Made by a program: the position numbers and the translations under genes
The notes under the pieces: generated by a model
What the model was told of the DNA's origin: nothing
The model's input: the letters and a program-made list of their open reading frames with translations, nothing else
The model's database searches: none
Shown: positions 7,267 to 14,177 of the stretch, one piece after another
Layout of the letters: each line of letters begins with the position of its first letter
Numbering within the stretch: the stretch's first letter is position 1
Assembly: GCF_030453725.1 (NCBI RefSeq)
Contig: NZ_JAKDJU010000056.1
Span: forward strand, 1-18,718
Direction: 5' to 3'
Source: Brevibacterium picturae
GTDB taxonomy: Bacteria > Actinomycetota > Actinomycetes > Actinomycetales > Brevibacteriaceae
Length of the DNA stretch: 18,718 nt

Positions 7267-7278
7267 TACTGAACAGTA
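7267..7278. promoter_or_regulatory. Operator-like palindrome upstream of the alpha/beta hydrolase
   Basis: TACTGAACAGTA is a dyad (TACTG/CAGTA around AA) lying 34 bases upstream of the hydrolase ATG and next to the AT-rich TAGATAAT. Size and symmetry suit a TetR-type repressor. No such regulator is encoded in the window. CTGTT and AACAG in the same place could alternatively form a small hairpin after purB. Confidence 0.45.
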
Positions 7279-7312
7279 GATAATTTGCTGAATCGCCACT
7301 AACCTTGTGCTC

Positions 7313-8245
7313 ATGACGAGCACAATGATGAGTTCCGTGCGCATTCCGGTCACCGATGGCACCCACAGCGCTGCCAACGGCTCCGGGCGCTGGGCAGCGG
7401 GCGAAACCGAGGCGCACAGTCACGTTGTCGCCACTGTGCTGATGCCGCGGGAAACCCCGACCGGGTTCCTCACGGTCCATCCCGCCACGGCGACGCCGGC
7501 CCGCTTCTACACGAGGTTCGCCGAATACGCCGTTCGCCGTGGGCTGGCTGTGCTCACCTACGATGTGCGAGGTGTCGCCGCATCGGGTCCGGCACGCGAG
7601 CACACACAGCTGCGGATGCGCGACTGGATGCAGCAGGACGCAGGTGCGGCCGCGGCCTGGGCCAGGAGCGAATTTCCTGAGCTGCCGAAGCTCGCACTCG
7701 GGCACAGCCTCGGCGGCCATGCCCTGCTGCTGGGCAACGCCACCGAGGACCTGCACGGAATCGCCACCGTGGGCACGGCACGAGCGGCGCTGCGCGACAT
7801 CAACCCCCTGTCCGAACGATTCCGGGTCGGTCTCATCCTCCGAACGCTCGGCCCCCTGATCAGTCCGCTCGTCGGCTACGCACCCGGCAAACGTCTCGGA
7901 CTCGGCGAGGACATCCCGACTGCGGCCATGCTCGAGTGGGGCCGGTGGGTGCGCATGTCAGAGTACTTCTTCGACGATCCCAGCCTGGGAGCCACCGCTC
8001 GAATGGCCCGCTTGCGCACGCCCGTGCTCGCGATCGGAGCCAGCGACGACAACTGGGCCTCACCGGCGCAGATCGACGCACTCGTCGACCATGTCCGCCT
8101 CGCCGAGGTGGATCGCCGCACCTTCACACCTGAAGAACTCGGAGTCGACCGCATCGGCCATCACGGCCTGCTGCGACGCCCGATCGCCGAGAGCGCCTGG
8201 CCGGAGATCGTCTCCTGGCTGCTGGCGCGACTACCCCAGAACTGA
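7313..8245 (+). CDS. Alpha/beta-hydrolase family protein
   Basis: A 310-residue cytoplasmic hydrolase of unknown substrate, related to the predicted hydrolases of the YbhB/COG4757-like group. The fold is shown by LTYDVRGVAASG (strand and oxyanion region), the nucleophile elbow GHSLGG with Ser132, an acid in IGASDDNWAS (Asp245/246) and a base in RIGHHGLL (His283/284). No signal peptide is seen. Start choice is uncertain: GTG 7307 and ATGs at 7313, 7325 and 7328 are in frame and none has a good ribosome site; 7313 is chosen for its position six to seven bases after a TAACCT box. A palindrome upstream suggests repressor control. The gene converges on the transporter gene across a repeat-filled gap. 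Esterase, lipase or lactonase are all possible. Confidence 0.88.
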   Translation: MTSTMMSSVRIPVTDGTHSAANGSGRWAAGETEAHSHVVATVLMPRETPTGFLTVHPATATPARFYTRFAEYAVRRGLAVLTYDVRGVAASGPAREHTQLRMRDWMQQDAGAAAAWARSEFPELPKLALGHSLGGHALLLGNATEDLHGIATVGTARAALRDINPLSERFRVGLILRTLGPLISPLVGYAPGKRLGLGEDIPTAAMLEWGRWVRMSEYFFDDPSLGATARMARLRTPVLAIGASDDNWASPAQIDALVDHVRLAEVDRRTFTPEELGVDRIGHHGLLRRPIAESAWPEIVSWLLARLPQN

Positions 8246-8246
8246 G

Positions 8247-8372
8247 CTCACGCCGGGACCGCCGAGCCGGCGCGGGCCGCTCACCCCGGGACCGCCGAGC
8301 CGGCGCGGGCCGCTCACACCGGGACCAGGTCCGTCACCCCGGTACCAGGTCCGTCAGGCCGGGACCAGGTCC
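8247..8372. repeat. Two-part tandem repeat between convergent genes, running into the transporter 3' end
   Basis: Two 33-bp units (8247-8279 and 8280-8312) differ at one base. They are followed by three 19- to 21-bp units (8313-8333, 8334-8353, 8354-8372) with the shared core ACCAGGTCCGTCA or close to it. The last unit contains the transporter stop codon and its final codons (DKDLVPA). The block fills nearly all of the gap between the two genes. Confidence 0.9.
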
Positions 8373-9748
8373 TTGTCGCGATCGACCTCGGCCAGGGGCC
8401 TGCCCGCCATATTGCGGGCCAGGAACAGGGTCGGGATGCCGGCCACCACGACGATGACAGTCGCATAGATCGCCGGTGCCAGGGTGAGACCGGTCGAGCT
8501 CATCAGAGCGGTCGCGATCAGCGGCGAGAGTCCGCCGAAGAGGACTGTGGCCACGTTGTAGCCGATCGCCATTCCGGAGAAGCGGCTGGTGCCGGTGAAC
8601 TGTTCGGGAACCATGGCCGCTGCCACGGAACTCCAGCCGGCGGCCGGTACGGCGAGGAACGCGACGCCCAAGACAGCGACCCCGGTGTTCCCACCCGCCA
8701 GCAGTGCGTATGCGGGAATGGTGGTGAGGATGAAGACGGCCATGAGCACGGCCAACGTCTTCTTCCGTCCGAACCGGTCCGAGGCGATGCCGAAGCACGG
8801 TGTGATGACGATCGCGACGACGGCCGCGATGGTGCCCAGTGCCAGAGAGCCGGAGTTCTTCACGTCCGAGACCTCTTCGATGTAGGTCGGCACGTAGGTG
8901 ATGTTGAGGAAGTAACTGACCGAACCGATCGACGAGATGAGGAACGCGACGAGGATCGCGCGGGGCTGCTGGATGAAGGCGATGAGCAGCGGGGAACGAC
9001 GATGCTTGACTGCCGGTTTCTTCTTCTCCGCCTGCTGCAGGCGCTTGAACGTGTCGGTCTCCTCCATCATTCGACGCAGCGGGATCATCAGGGCGGCGAG
9101 CAGGGCACCGAGGACGAACAGCAGCCGCCATCCCCAGGAGCTCATCGCCTCAGCAGACAGCGTGGCAGCCAGGAATGCGCCGGAGCCGACCGCGAGCAGG
9201 GCTCCGACCTCACTGTTGGCAGCGGCCCAGCTGGCCGCGAGTCCGCGCCGCTTGCTGCCGGCGGATTCCATCAGGAAGACCATGATGCCCGTGTACTCGG
9301 CGCCGACGGAGAATCCGGACAGACACCGGAAGAAGACCATGCCGACACCCGCCCAGATGCCGATCGCCTCGTAGGTGGGCATGATCGCGATGCCGAGCAT
9401 CGCGACGGCCATGAGCACGGCCGAGACGACCAGCGCGGATTTGCGGCCCACCCTGTCGCCGAGATGGCCGAAGACCATGGCACCCAGCGGCCGGAACAGG
9501 AATCCGGCGGCACCGACGCCCAAGGTGAGCAGCAGAGAATCGGTTCTATCGCCGAAGAATTCAGTGGTCAGGATGGTCGCGACGTAGAAGAAGATCGAGA
9601 AGTCGTACCATTCGACGACGGTTCCGAAGGCCGCGACCAGCATGGATCGCCGGCGCCCCTTCTCACGCTCAGGGTTGCTGATTGCTGCCGGGTCCGATTG
9701 GGCCTGCGGTTCGAAATCTGACATCGACGAATCCATTTCTTTGGACAT
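8354..9748 (-). CDS. MHS-family major facilitator transporter (metabolite:proton symporter)
   Basis: A 464-residue inner-membrane transporter with about 12 hydrophobic helices and a central cytoplasmic loop around residues 225-255 (RRMMEETDTFKRLQQAEKKK in shortened form). The MHS subfamily (ProP, KgtP, ShiA relatives) is indicated by EWYDF (46-50) at the start of helix 1, FRPLGAMVFGHLGDRVGRK with motif A at 94-103, and a second copy GIASDRFGRK at 320-329. Substrates of the subfamily are organic acids, betaines or shikimate; which one applies cannot be read. The N-terminal 30 residues are polar. No good ribosome site precedes the ATG at 9748; ATGs at residues 5 and 9 are alternatives. It follows the flavoenzyme gene on the same strand by 148 bases, so co-transcription with the catabolic enzymes is possible. 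Confidence 0.92.
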   Translation of the reverse strand: MSKEMDSSMSDFEPQAQSDPAAISNPEREKGRRRSMLVAAFGTVVEWYDFSIFFYVATILTTEFFGDRTDSLLLTLGVGAAGFLFRPLGAMVFGHLGDRVGRKSALVVSAVLMAVAMLGIAIMPTYEAIGIWAGVGMVFFRCLSGFSVGAEYTGIMVFLMESAGSKRRGLAASWAAANSEVGALLAVGSGAFLAATLSAEAMSSWGWRLLFVLGALLAALMIPLRRMMEETDTFKRLQQAEKKKPAVKHRRSPLLIAFIQQPRAILVAFLISSIGSVSYFLNITYVPTYIEEVSDVKNSGSLALGTIAAVVAIVITPCFGIASDRFGRKKTLAVLMAVFILTTIPAYALLAGGNTGVAVLGVAFLAVPAAGWSSVAAAMVPEQFTGTSRFSGMAIGYNVATVLFGGLSPLIATALMSSTGLTLAPAIYATVIVVVAGIPTLFLARNMAGRPLAEVDRDKDLVPA

Positions 9749-9838
9749 GCTGCGGCCGTTGTTCCCGATCGCATCAGCCTGGGCTGCATCAGCCTGAGCG
9801 GAATCACCCCGGGGGCCGACCGACGGGAAGCTTCAACC

Positions 9839-9854
9839 CACCCTACTGCGGGTG
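9839..9854 (-). terminator. Weak hairpin between flavoenzyme and transporter genes
   Basis: CACCC and GGGTG form a 5-bp stem with a 6-base loop 43 bases after the flavoenzyme stop codon. There is no U-run. It may mark partial separation of the two minus-strand genes, but it is short. Confidence 0.2.
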
Positions 9855-9896
9855 AGACCCGATGCCCAGGTCAGACCGGATTTCGCTGCCGTGGGC

Positions 9897-11267
9897 TCAC
9901 TTCGCACCCGTTCTGGAGTCCAGACCGAACAGGGAATCGGTGAACCGGTTTCCGAAGGTGGCCTGTGGGTCCAGCTGGCCACGCAGTGAGCAGAAGTCGT
10001 CGAAGCGCGGATAGAGTTCACGCAGGTCATCGGCACCCAGGCTGTGGATCTTGCCCCAGTGCGGGCGACCCCCATGGCGCCGGCAGATCTGTTCGACGAC
10101 GCGGAAGTATTCGGCGAATTCGTCCTTCACGAACCGGTGCACGGCGATGTACATCGTCTCCCGCCCGTAGGCCGTCGACAGCGGAACGTCGTCGGCGGCG
10201 GCCGATCTGACTTCGATCGGGAATGAGATCGTCCACCCTCTCGACTCGATGGCATCTCGGATCTCACGGATCACCTCGGCGCCGGATGCCAGCGGAACCG
10301 CGTATTCCATCTCGTTGAACCGCACCCGCCGAGGTGTCACGAAGACGTCGTATCCCGGTGCCCGATACGTTCTGTCCGAGACTGCGGACTGGGCGATCCG
10401 ATTGATGCGTGGGACCAGGCTGGGCACTGCCGAGCCGAGCTCGACTGCGAGCCGCAGGGCACCGTTCTCCACGACTTCCTTGTCGAGCAGGGTGAGGAAA
10501 CGGTTGCGCACCCCAGCCTCGGCGAGGTGGCCCGGGCCGATCTCTCCGAGGCCGACACGGGTGTTCGTCTTGGTCAGTGCGGTGTCGGTGTGCGGGAACC
10601 AGTAGAACTCGAAATGATCGGCCGCTTGCATCCGCGGCCCGAGGTCAGCCAGCAGCTCGTCGACATCCGTCACGACCTCCTCGGCGATGAGGTCGAAGGC
10701 CGGCACACACTGCAGTTCGATCTCCGTGACGATGCCCAGCACGCCGAGGCCGACGCGGGCCAGGTCGAAGACCTCGGGATCGCTGATCGCCGACAGTCTG
10801 CGCACGGCCCCGTCGGGGCCCATGAGTGAGAGCCCGGTGACGGTTCCGGCGAATCCGGTGAAGCCGAGCCCGGTCCCGTGGGTGCTCGTCGAGATCGCCC
10901 CGGCGAGCGCCTGCGGGTTGACGTCGCCCTGATTGGCCAGGGCGAGCCCGAAGGGTGCGAGCAGGGCAGGGATGTCACGCAGCCGGGTGCCCGCGTGGAA
11001 GCGCACGCGGCCAGTCGCCTCATCGACGGTGATGATTCCGCTGAGGTGATCGAGGTTGATCATCACGTCGTCACCTGCGGCGATGGGGGTGAATGAGTGG
11101 CCGGCGCCCACGGCGCGGACCCGTTGGCCGGCGTTGGCGACCGATCGCAGGACCTCTCCCAACTCCCCCGCCGAGGTGGGCCTCACGAAGGTGTGCGGGT
11201 GGGCGTGGACATGGCCGGACCAGTTCCGGAACAGTCGTCGTGGTCCCGACATTGCGGTTCGGTTCAC
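9897..11267 (-). CDS. FAD-dependent sugar-lactone/alditol oxidase family protein
   Basis: A 456-residue flavoenzyme of the D-arabinono-1,4-lactone/L-gulonolactone/alditol oxidase family. Residues 25-200 are a vanillyl-alcohol-oxidase-type FAD domain with VGAGHS (53-58), whose His57 is placed to bind FAD covalently, and STSTHGTG near the pyrophosphate. The C-terminal ALO domain ends with RPHWGKIHSL, where HWGK (403-406) is the family's active-site motif. The enzyme likely oxidises a sugar alcohol or aldonolactone with oxygen; the true substrate is unknown. GTG at 11267 is chosen because it gives a GTGA overlap with the stop of the upstream gene and has AAGGG at workable spacing; GTG 11276 and ATG 11252 are alternatives. 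The coupling with the deaminase-like gene suggests a joint pathway. Confidence 0.9.
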   Translation of the reverse strand: MNRTAMSGPRRLFRNWSGHVHAHPHTFVRPTSAGELGEVLRSVANAGQRVRAVGAGHSFTPIAAGDDVMINLDHLSGIITVDEATGRVRFHAGTRLRDIPALLAPFGLALANQGDVNPQALAGAISTSTHGTGLGFTGFAGTVTGLSLMGPDGAVRRLSAISDPEVFDLARVGLGVLGIVTEIELQCVPAFDLIAEEVVTDVDELLADLGPRMQAADHFEFYWFPHTDTALTKTNTRVGLGEIGPGHLAEAGVRNRFLTLLDKEVVENGALRLAVELGSAVPSLVPRINRIAQSAVSDRTYRAPGYDVFVTPRRVRFNEMEYAVPLASGAEVIREIRDAIESRGWTISFPIEVRSAAADDVPLSTAYGRETMYIAVHRFVKDEFAEYFRVVEQICRRHGGRPHWGKIHSLGADDLRELYPRFDDFCSLRGQLDPQATFGNRFTDSLFGLDSRTGAK

Positions 11268-12505
11268 AGCACCCACCCTTCCCCGCGATAGGTCGACCAG
11301 GAGTCGATGACTTGCGAGCCGGAGACGACGAGGAATTCGTTGAAGTGCTCGGCGAGCTCACCGGCCTTCGCGTGCCGGAACCAGACCAGGTCGCCGATGC
11401 GCAGGTCCTCGCTGCCTGGGCCGGTGAGCGGAGTCTGGACCTCACCGGCGCCTTCGAGGCCGGAGTATTCGAGCCCGGGTGGCCAGGCGATCGTCGGGAC
11501 CCGGTCGGCTCCAGGCACGCCCGAGGCGATGAATCCGCCCTTGAACACGGTGACCCAGCCGGGCCCGGGCCGGCGCACCACCGGGGTGACGAAGTAGGCG
11601 GCGGGCTCGTGACGGAACTTCGTGTAGCCGTCGAAGAGCCCCGGGGAGAAGAGCCCGGAGCCGGCGGCCAGTTCCGTCAGTGTGCCTTCGACGGCGCTGG
11701 ATTCGAAAGACCCGGTGCCGCCGCCGTTGACGAATTCGAGCTCGGTCAGCTCACGCACCGCGTCGATGATGTGCCTGCGCCGGACCCTCAGCTCCGCGAT
11801 CGAGCGCTTCTGCATGGCGCGCACCACCGTCTGCTTCGCCGAGGTGCCGGCATCGGCGGTGCCGGCGACCTGGCCTTCATAGGACATCAGCCCGACGAGA
11901 TCGACGCCGGGACGGGCGATGACGTGCTCGGCGAGTTCAACGGCCGAGGCAGGGTCCCTGATCGGCGAGCGCCTGGCTCCGATGTGGACCCGGCTGCCCA
12001 GGACCTCTTCGCCCAGACGATATGAGGCATCGATGTCGAGGCACACGCGCACCCCCGGCCCGGCACCATCTGCTGCTGTGTCCCTGTCGGCCCCCTCCGT
12101 GCTGCCGATGGACGCCACGACGCTGCGGGCGCTGTCGATGATGTCGAGGTGGGTGGGGCAGTCGATCATCAGGGTGATGTTCTCCGTCGCCCCCGCCTCG
12201 GCGAACAGCAGTTTCAGGCTGAGCCGGTCGACGGTGGGATAGCCGACGAGGATGTCGCGGATGCCGCGGGCATGCAGTGCCAGGGCCTCGGGCAGGGAGA
12301 AGGCGAGGACACCGGAATACCCGGGGTGGGCCAGCGCCCGGTCGATCGCGGCGGGGGTGCGCAGCGACTTCGAGGCGACCCTGATCGGCAGTCCCTGCGC
12401 ACGCTTCGCCAATGCTGTGAGGTTCGCGTCGAACGCCTCGAGGTCGAGCACCGCCTGCGGCGCCTCGATCTCATGTACCGCGTGACGCAGTTCACGTGAA
12501 ACCAT
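11264..12505 (-). CDS. Amino acid deaminase/aldolase, fold-type III PLP enzyme
   Basis: A 413-residue member of the alanine racemase N-terminal / D-serine dehydratase-like superfamily. The TIM-barrel domain binds PLP: Lys46 in VASKSLR is the presumed Schiff-base lysine, and VNGGGTGSFE is the phosphate-binding glycine-rich loop. SYEGQVAG is a family motif. The C-terminal D-serine-dehydratase-like domain has WFRHAKAGELAEHFNEF, with histidines that could bind a metal. The likely reaction is deamination or retro-aldol cleavage of a hydroxy amino acid, but the substrate is unknown. The ATG at 12505 is used; an upstream frame to 12634 would run into the divergent dehydrogenase gene. A TACAGT box seven bases before the ATG and the lack of a ribosome site suggest a leaderless message. 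It overlaps the flavoenzyme gene by four bases. Confidence 0.88.
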   Translation of the reverse strand: MVSRELRHAVHEIEAPQAVLDLEAFDANLTALAKRAQGLPIRVASKSLRTPAAIDRALAHPGYSGVLAFSLPEALALHARGIRDILVGYPTVDRLSLKLLFAEAGATENITLMIDCPTHLDIIDSARSVVASIGSTEGADRDTAADGAGPGVRVCLDIDASYRLGEEVLGSRVHIGARRSPIRDPASAVELAEHVIARPGVDLVGLMSYEGQVAGTADAGTSAKQTVVRAMQKRSIAELRVRRRHIIDAVRELTELEFVNGGGTGSFESSAVEGTLTELAAGSGLFSPGLFDGYTKFRHEPAAYFVTPVVRRPGPGWVTVFKGGFIASGVPGADRVPTIAWPPGLEYSGLEGAGEVQTPLTGPGSEDLRIGDLVWFRHAKAGELAEHFNEFLVVSGSQVIDSWSTYRGEGWVL

Positions 12506-12578
12506 AGAAGATACTGTAGCGTAAGTTAGTCGCCCTCCTGGCCGAAATCCACGCACATACCGACTACACGGAGTCATG
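12506..12578. promoter_or_regulatory. Divergent control region between deaminase and dehydrogenase genes
   Basis: Only 73 bases separate the two divergent starts, so both promoters must sit here. On the minus strand TACAGT (12513-12518) is a candidate -10 box for the deaminase gene. The neighbouring GTAGCGTAAGTTAG is the most AT-rich part and a likely place for regulator binding. On the plus strand GGAG (12570-12573) is the ribosome site of the dehydrogenase. Confidence 0.45.
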
Positions 12579-14168
12579 ATGAGCACGCACGTCACCAACA
12601 CCGTCACTCCCTCTATGGACCTCTCCCAGGTCACGGACCGGCTGCGCGAATTCCTCGCTACGGATCCCTACACTGAAGCCTCGGGCAGCGGCGAGCGCCT
12701 CCACAACGCTGACCCGTTCACCGGTCTCGACCAGCCCCGCTTCACCGCAAACACCGCCGAGGACGTGGACCGGGCATACGCCTCCGCGCGCATCGCCGGC
12801 CGCACGTGGGCGTCCCGGTCGCCCGAGCATCGTGCCAAGGTGCTGCTGCGCCTGCACTCGGCGCTGCGCAGGCATGAGGATCTCCTCCTCGACATCATCC
12901 AGCACGAGACCGGCAAGGCCCGCATCCACGCCTATGACGAGATCCTCGACACCTACAATGTGTGCCGTCATTACGGTGTCACCACGCCGGCGCGCCTGCG
13001 CCCGCAGCGGCGTCGCGGTGCCGTTCCCGGCCTGACCCGCACCGAGGTCACACGCACTCCCCTCGGCGTCGTCGGGTTCATCACGCCCTGGAACTATCCG
13101 CTCACTCTGGGCGCGACCGACCTGTTCGCGGCCCTGGCCGCCGGCAATGCCGTCGTGCACAAGCCGGACAGTCAGACGACTCTGACGGCGATCATCATGC
13201 GCCGGCTCGCCATCGCCTGCGGCCTGCCCGCCGAGGTGTGGCAGCTGGTGCCCGGCCCCAGCGGACAGCTCGGCCCTGCCCTCATCGCCGGGGCCGACGG
13301 GCTCTCCTTCACCGGGTCCACGGCCGCCGGACGTTCGATCGCCGCCGAGGCGGGTCGACGTCTCCTTCCCACCGCCCTGGAGCTGGGCGGGAAGAATCCG
13401 ATGCTCGTCCTCTCCGATGCCGATCTCCCTTCGGCCGTGGACGGGGCGATCCGCGGGTGCTTCTCCTCGGCGGGGCAGCTGTGCCTGTCGTTCGAGCGCA
13501 TCTACGTCCACGAGGACCTGTACCCCGAGTTCTGCGCCCACTTCGCCGAGGCGACCCGGAACCTCGAGCTCAGCGCCGACTATTCCTACGGCCCCGGGAT
13601 GGGGTCTCTGGCCGGGCCCAAGCAGTTCGCCCGGGTCAGCGAGCACGTCGAGCAGGCACGGGCCAACGGGGCTCAGGTCATCGCCGGTGGCCGCCCGGTG
13701 CCGGAGCTGGGCCCGTACTTCTATCTGCCGACAGTGCTCACCGATGTCAGCGAGGCGGCCACTCTGTTCGCTGAGGAAACCTTCGGCCCTGTTGCTGCCG
13801 TGTATCCGGTGTCCTCCGACGCCGAGGCGATCGAGCGTGCCAATGCAAGCGAATACGGCCTCAACGCCAGCGTCTACTCCCGGTCCCATGGGGTCGAGAC
13901 GGCTCGGCGGATCGAGGCGGGGATGGTCAACGTCAATGAGGCGTATGTGGCGGCGTGGGGCTCGATCGATGCACCGGCCGGCGGGGTCAAGGCCTCAGGT
14001 CTGGGCCACCGCCACGGCGTCGAGGGGCTCTACCAGTTCATGCACACGCACACTGTCGCCGAGCAGAACCTGGTCCCGATCGCACCGTTCGGCCCACTCG
14101 ATCAGACACGGTTCGCCCGCACCTTGACCACGGCCTTCGACGTCATGCGTGCCCTGCGGATGAAGTGA
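12579..14168 (+). CDS. gabD2: Succinate-semialdehyde dehydrogenase (NADP-type), GabD2-like aldehyde dehydrogenase
   Basis: An aldehyde dehydrogenase of 529 residues that would oxidise succinate semialdehyde to succinate, feeding the TCA cycle. The active site is complete: PWNYP (170-174) with Asn171, ELGGKNP with general base Glu268, and GQLCLS with nucleophile Cys302. KPDSQT (195-200) in the cofactor-binding region and the extended N- and C-termini are typical of the mycobacterial GabD2 subgroup. Two adjacent ATGs exist; the second (12579) has GGAG five bases upstream, the first only two. It diverges from the deaminase and flavoenzyme genes and converges on the penicillin-binding protein gene, with nine bases between the stop codons. 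Another semialdehyde could be the real substrate given the neighbours. Confidence 0.93.
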   Translation: MSTHVTNTVTPSMDLSQVTDRLREFLATDPYTEASGSGERLHNADPFTGLDQPRFTANTAEDVDRAYASARIAGRTWASRSPEHRAKVLLRLHSALRRHEDLLLDIIQHETGKARIHAYDEILDTYNVCRHYGVTTPARLRPQRRRGAVPGLTRTEVTRTPLGVVGFITPWNYPLTLGATDLFAALAAGNAVVHKPDSQTTLTAIIMRRLAIACGLPAEVWQLVPGPSGQLGPALIAGADGLSFTGSTAAGRSIAAEAGRRLLPTALELGGKNPMLVLSDADLPSAVDGAIRGCFSSAGQLCLSFERIYVHEDLYPEFCAHFAEATRNLELSADYSYGPGMGSLAGPKQFARVSEHVEQARANGAQVIAGGRPVPELGPYFYLPTVLTDVSEAATLFAEETFGPVAAVYPVSSDAEAIERANASEYGLNASVYSRSHGVETARRIEAGMVNVNEAYVAAWGSIDAPAGGVKASGLGHRHGVEGLYQFMHTHTVAEQNLVPIAPFGPLDQTRFARTLTTAFDVMRALRMK

Positions 14169-14177
14169 GGTTCTTGC

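Noticed and set aside
11264..12634. Longer version of the deaminase gene starting at 12634
   Set aside because: It would cross the divergent region and run into the dehydrogenase gene; homologous-looking sequence begins only after the ATG at 12505.
12564..13889. Long open frame of 441 codons on the minus strand opposite the aldehyde dehydrogenase
   Set aside because: It is antisense to a gene with a complete active site and is composed of Gly/Arg/Glu-rich low-information sequence, typical of the shadow of GC-rich coding DNA.
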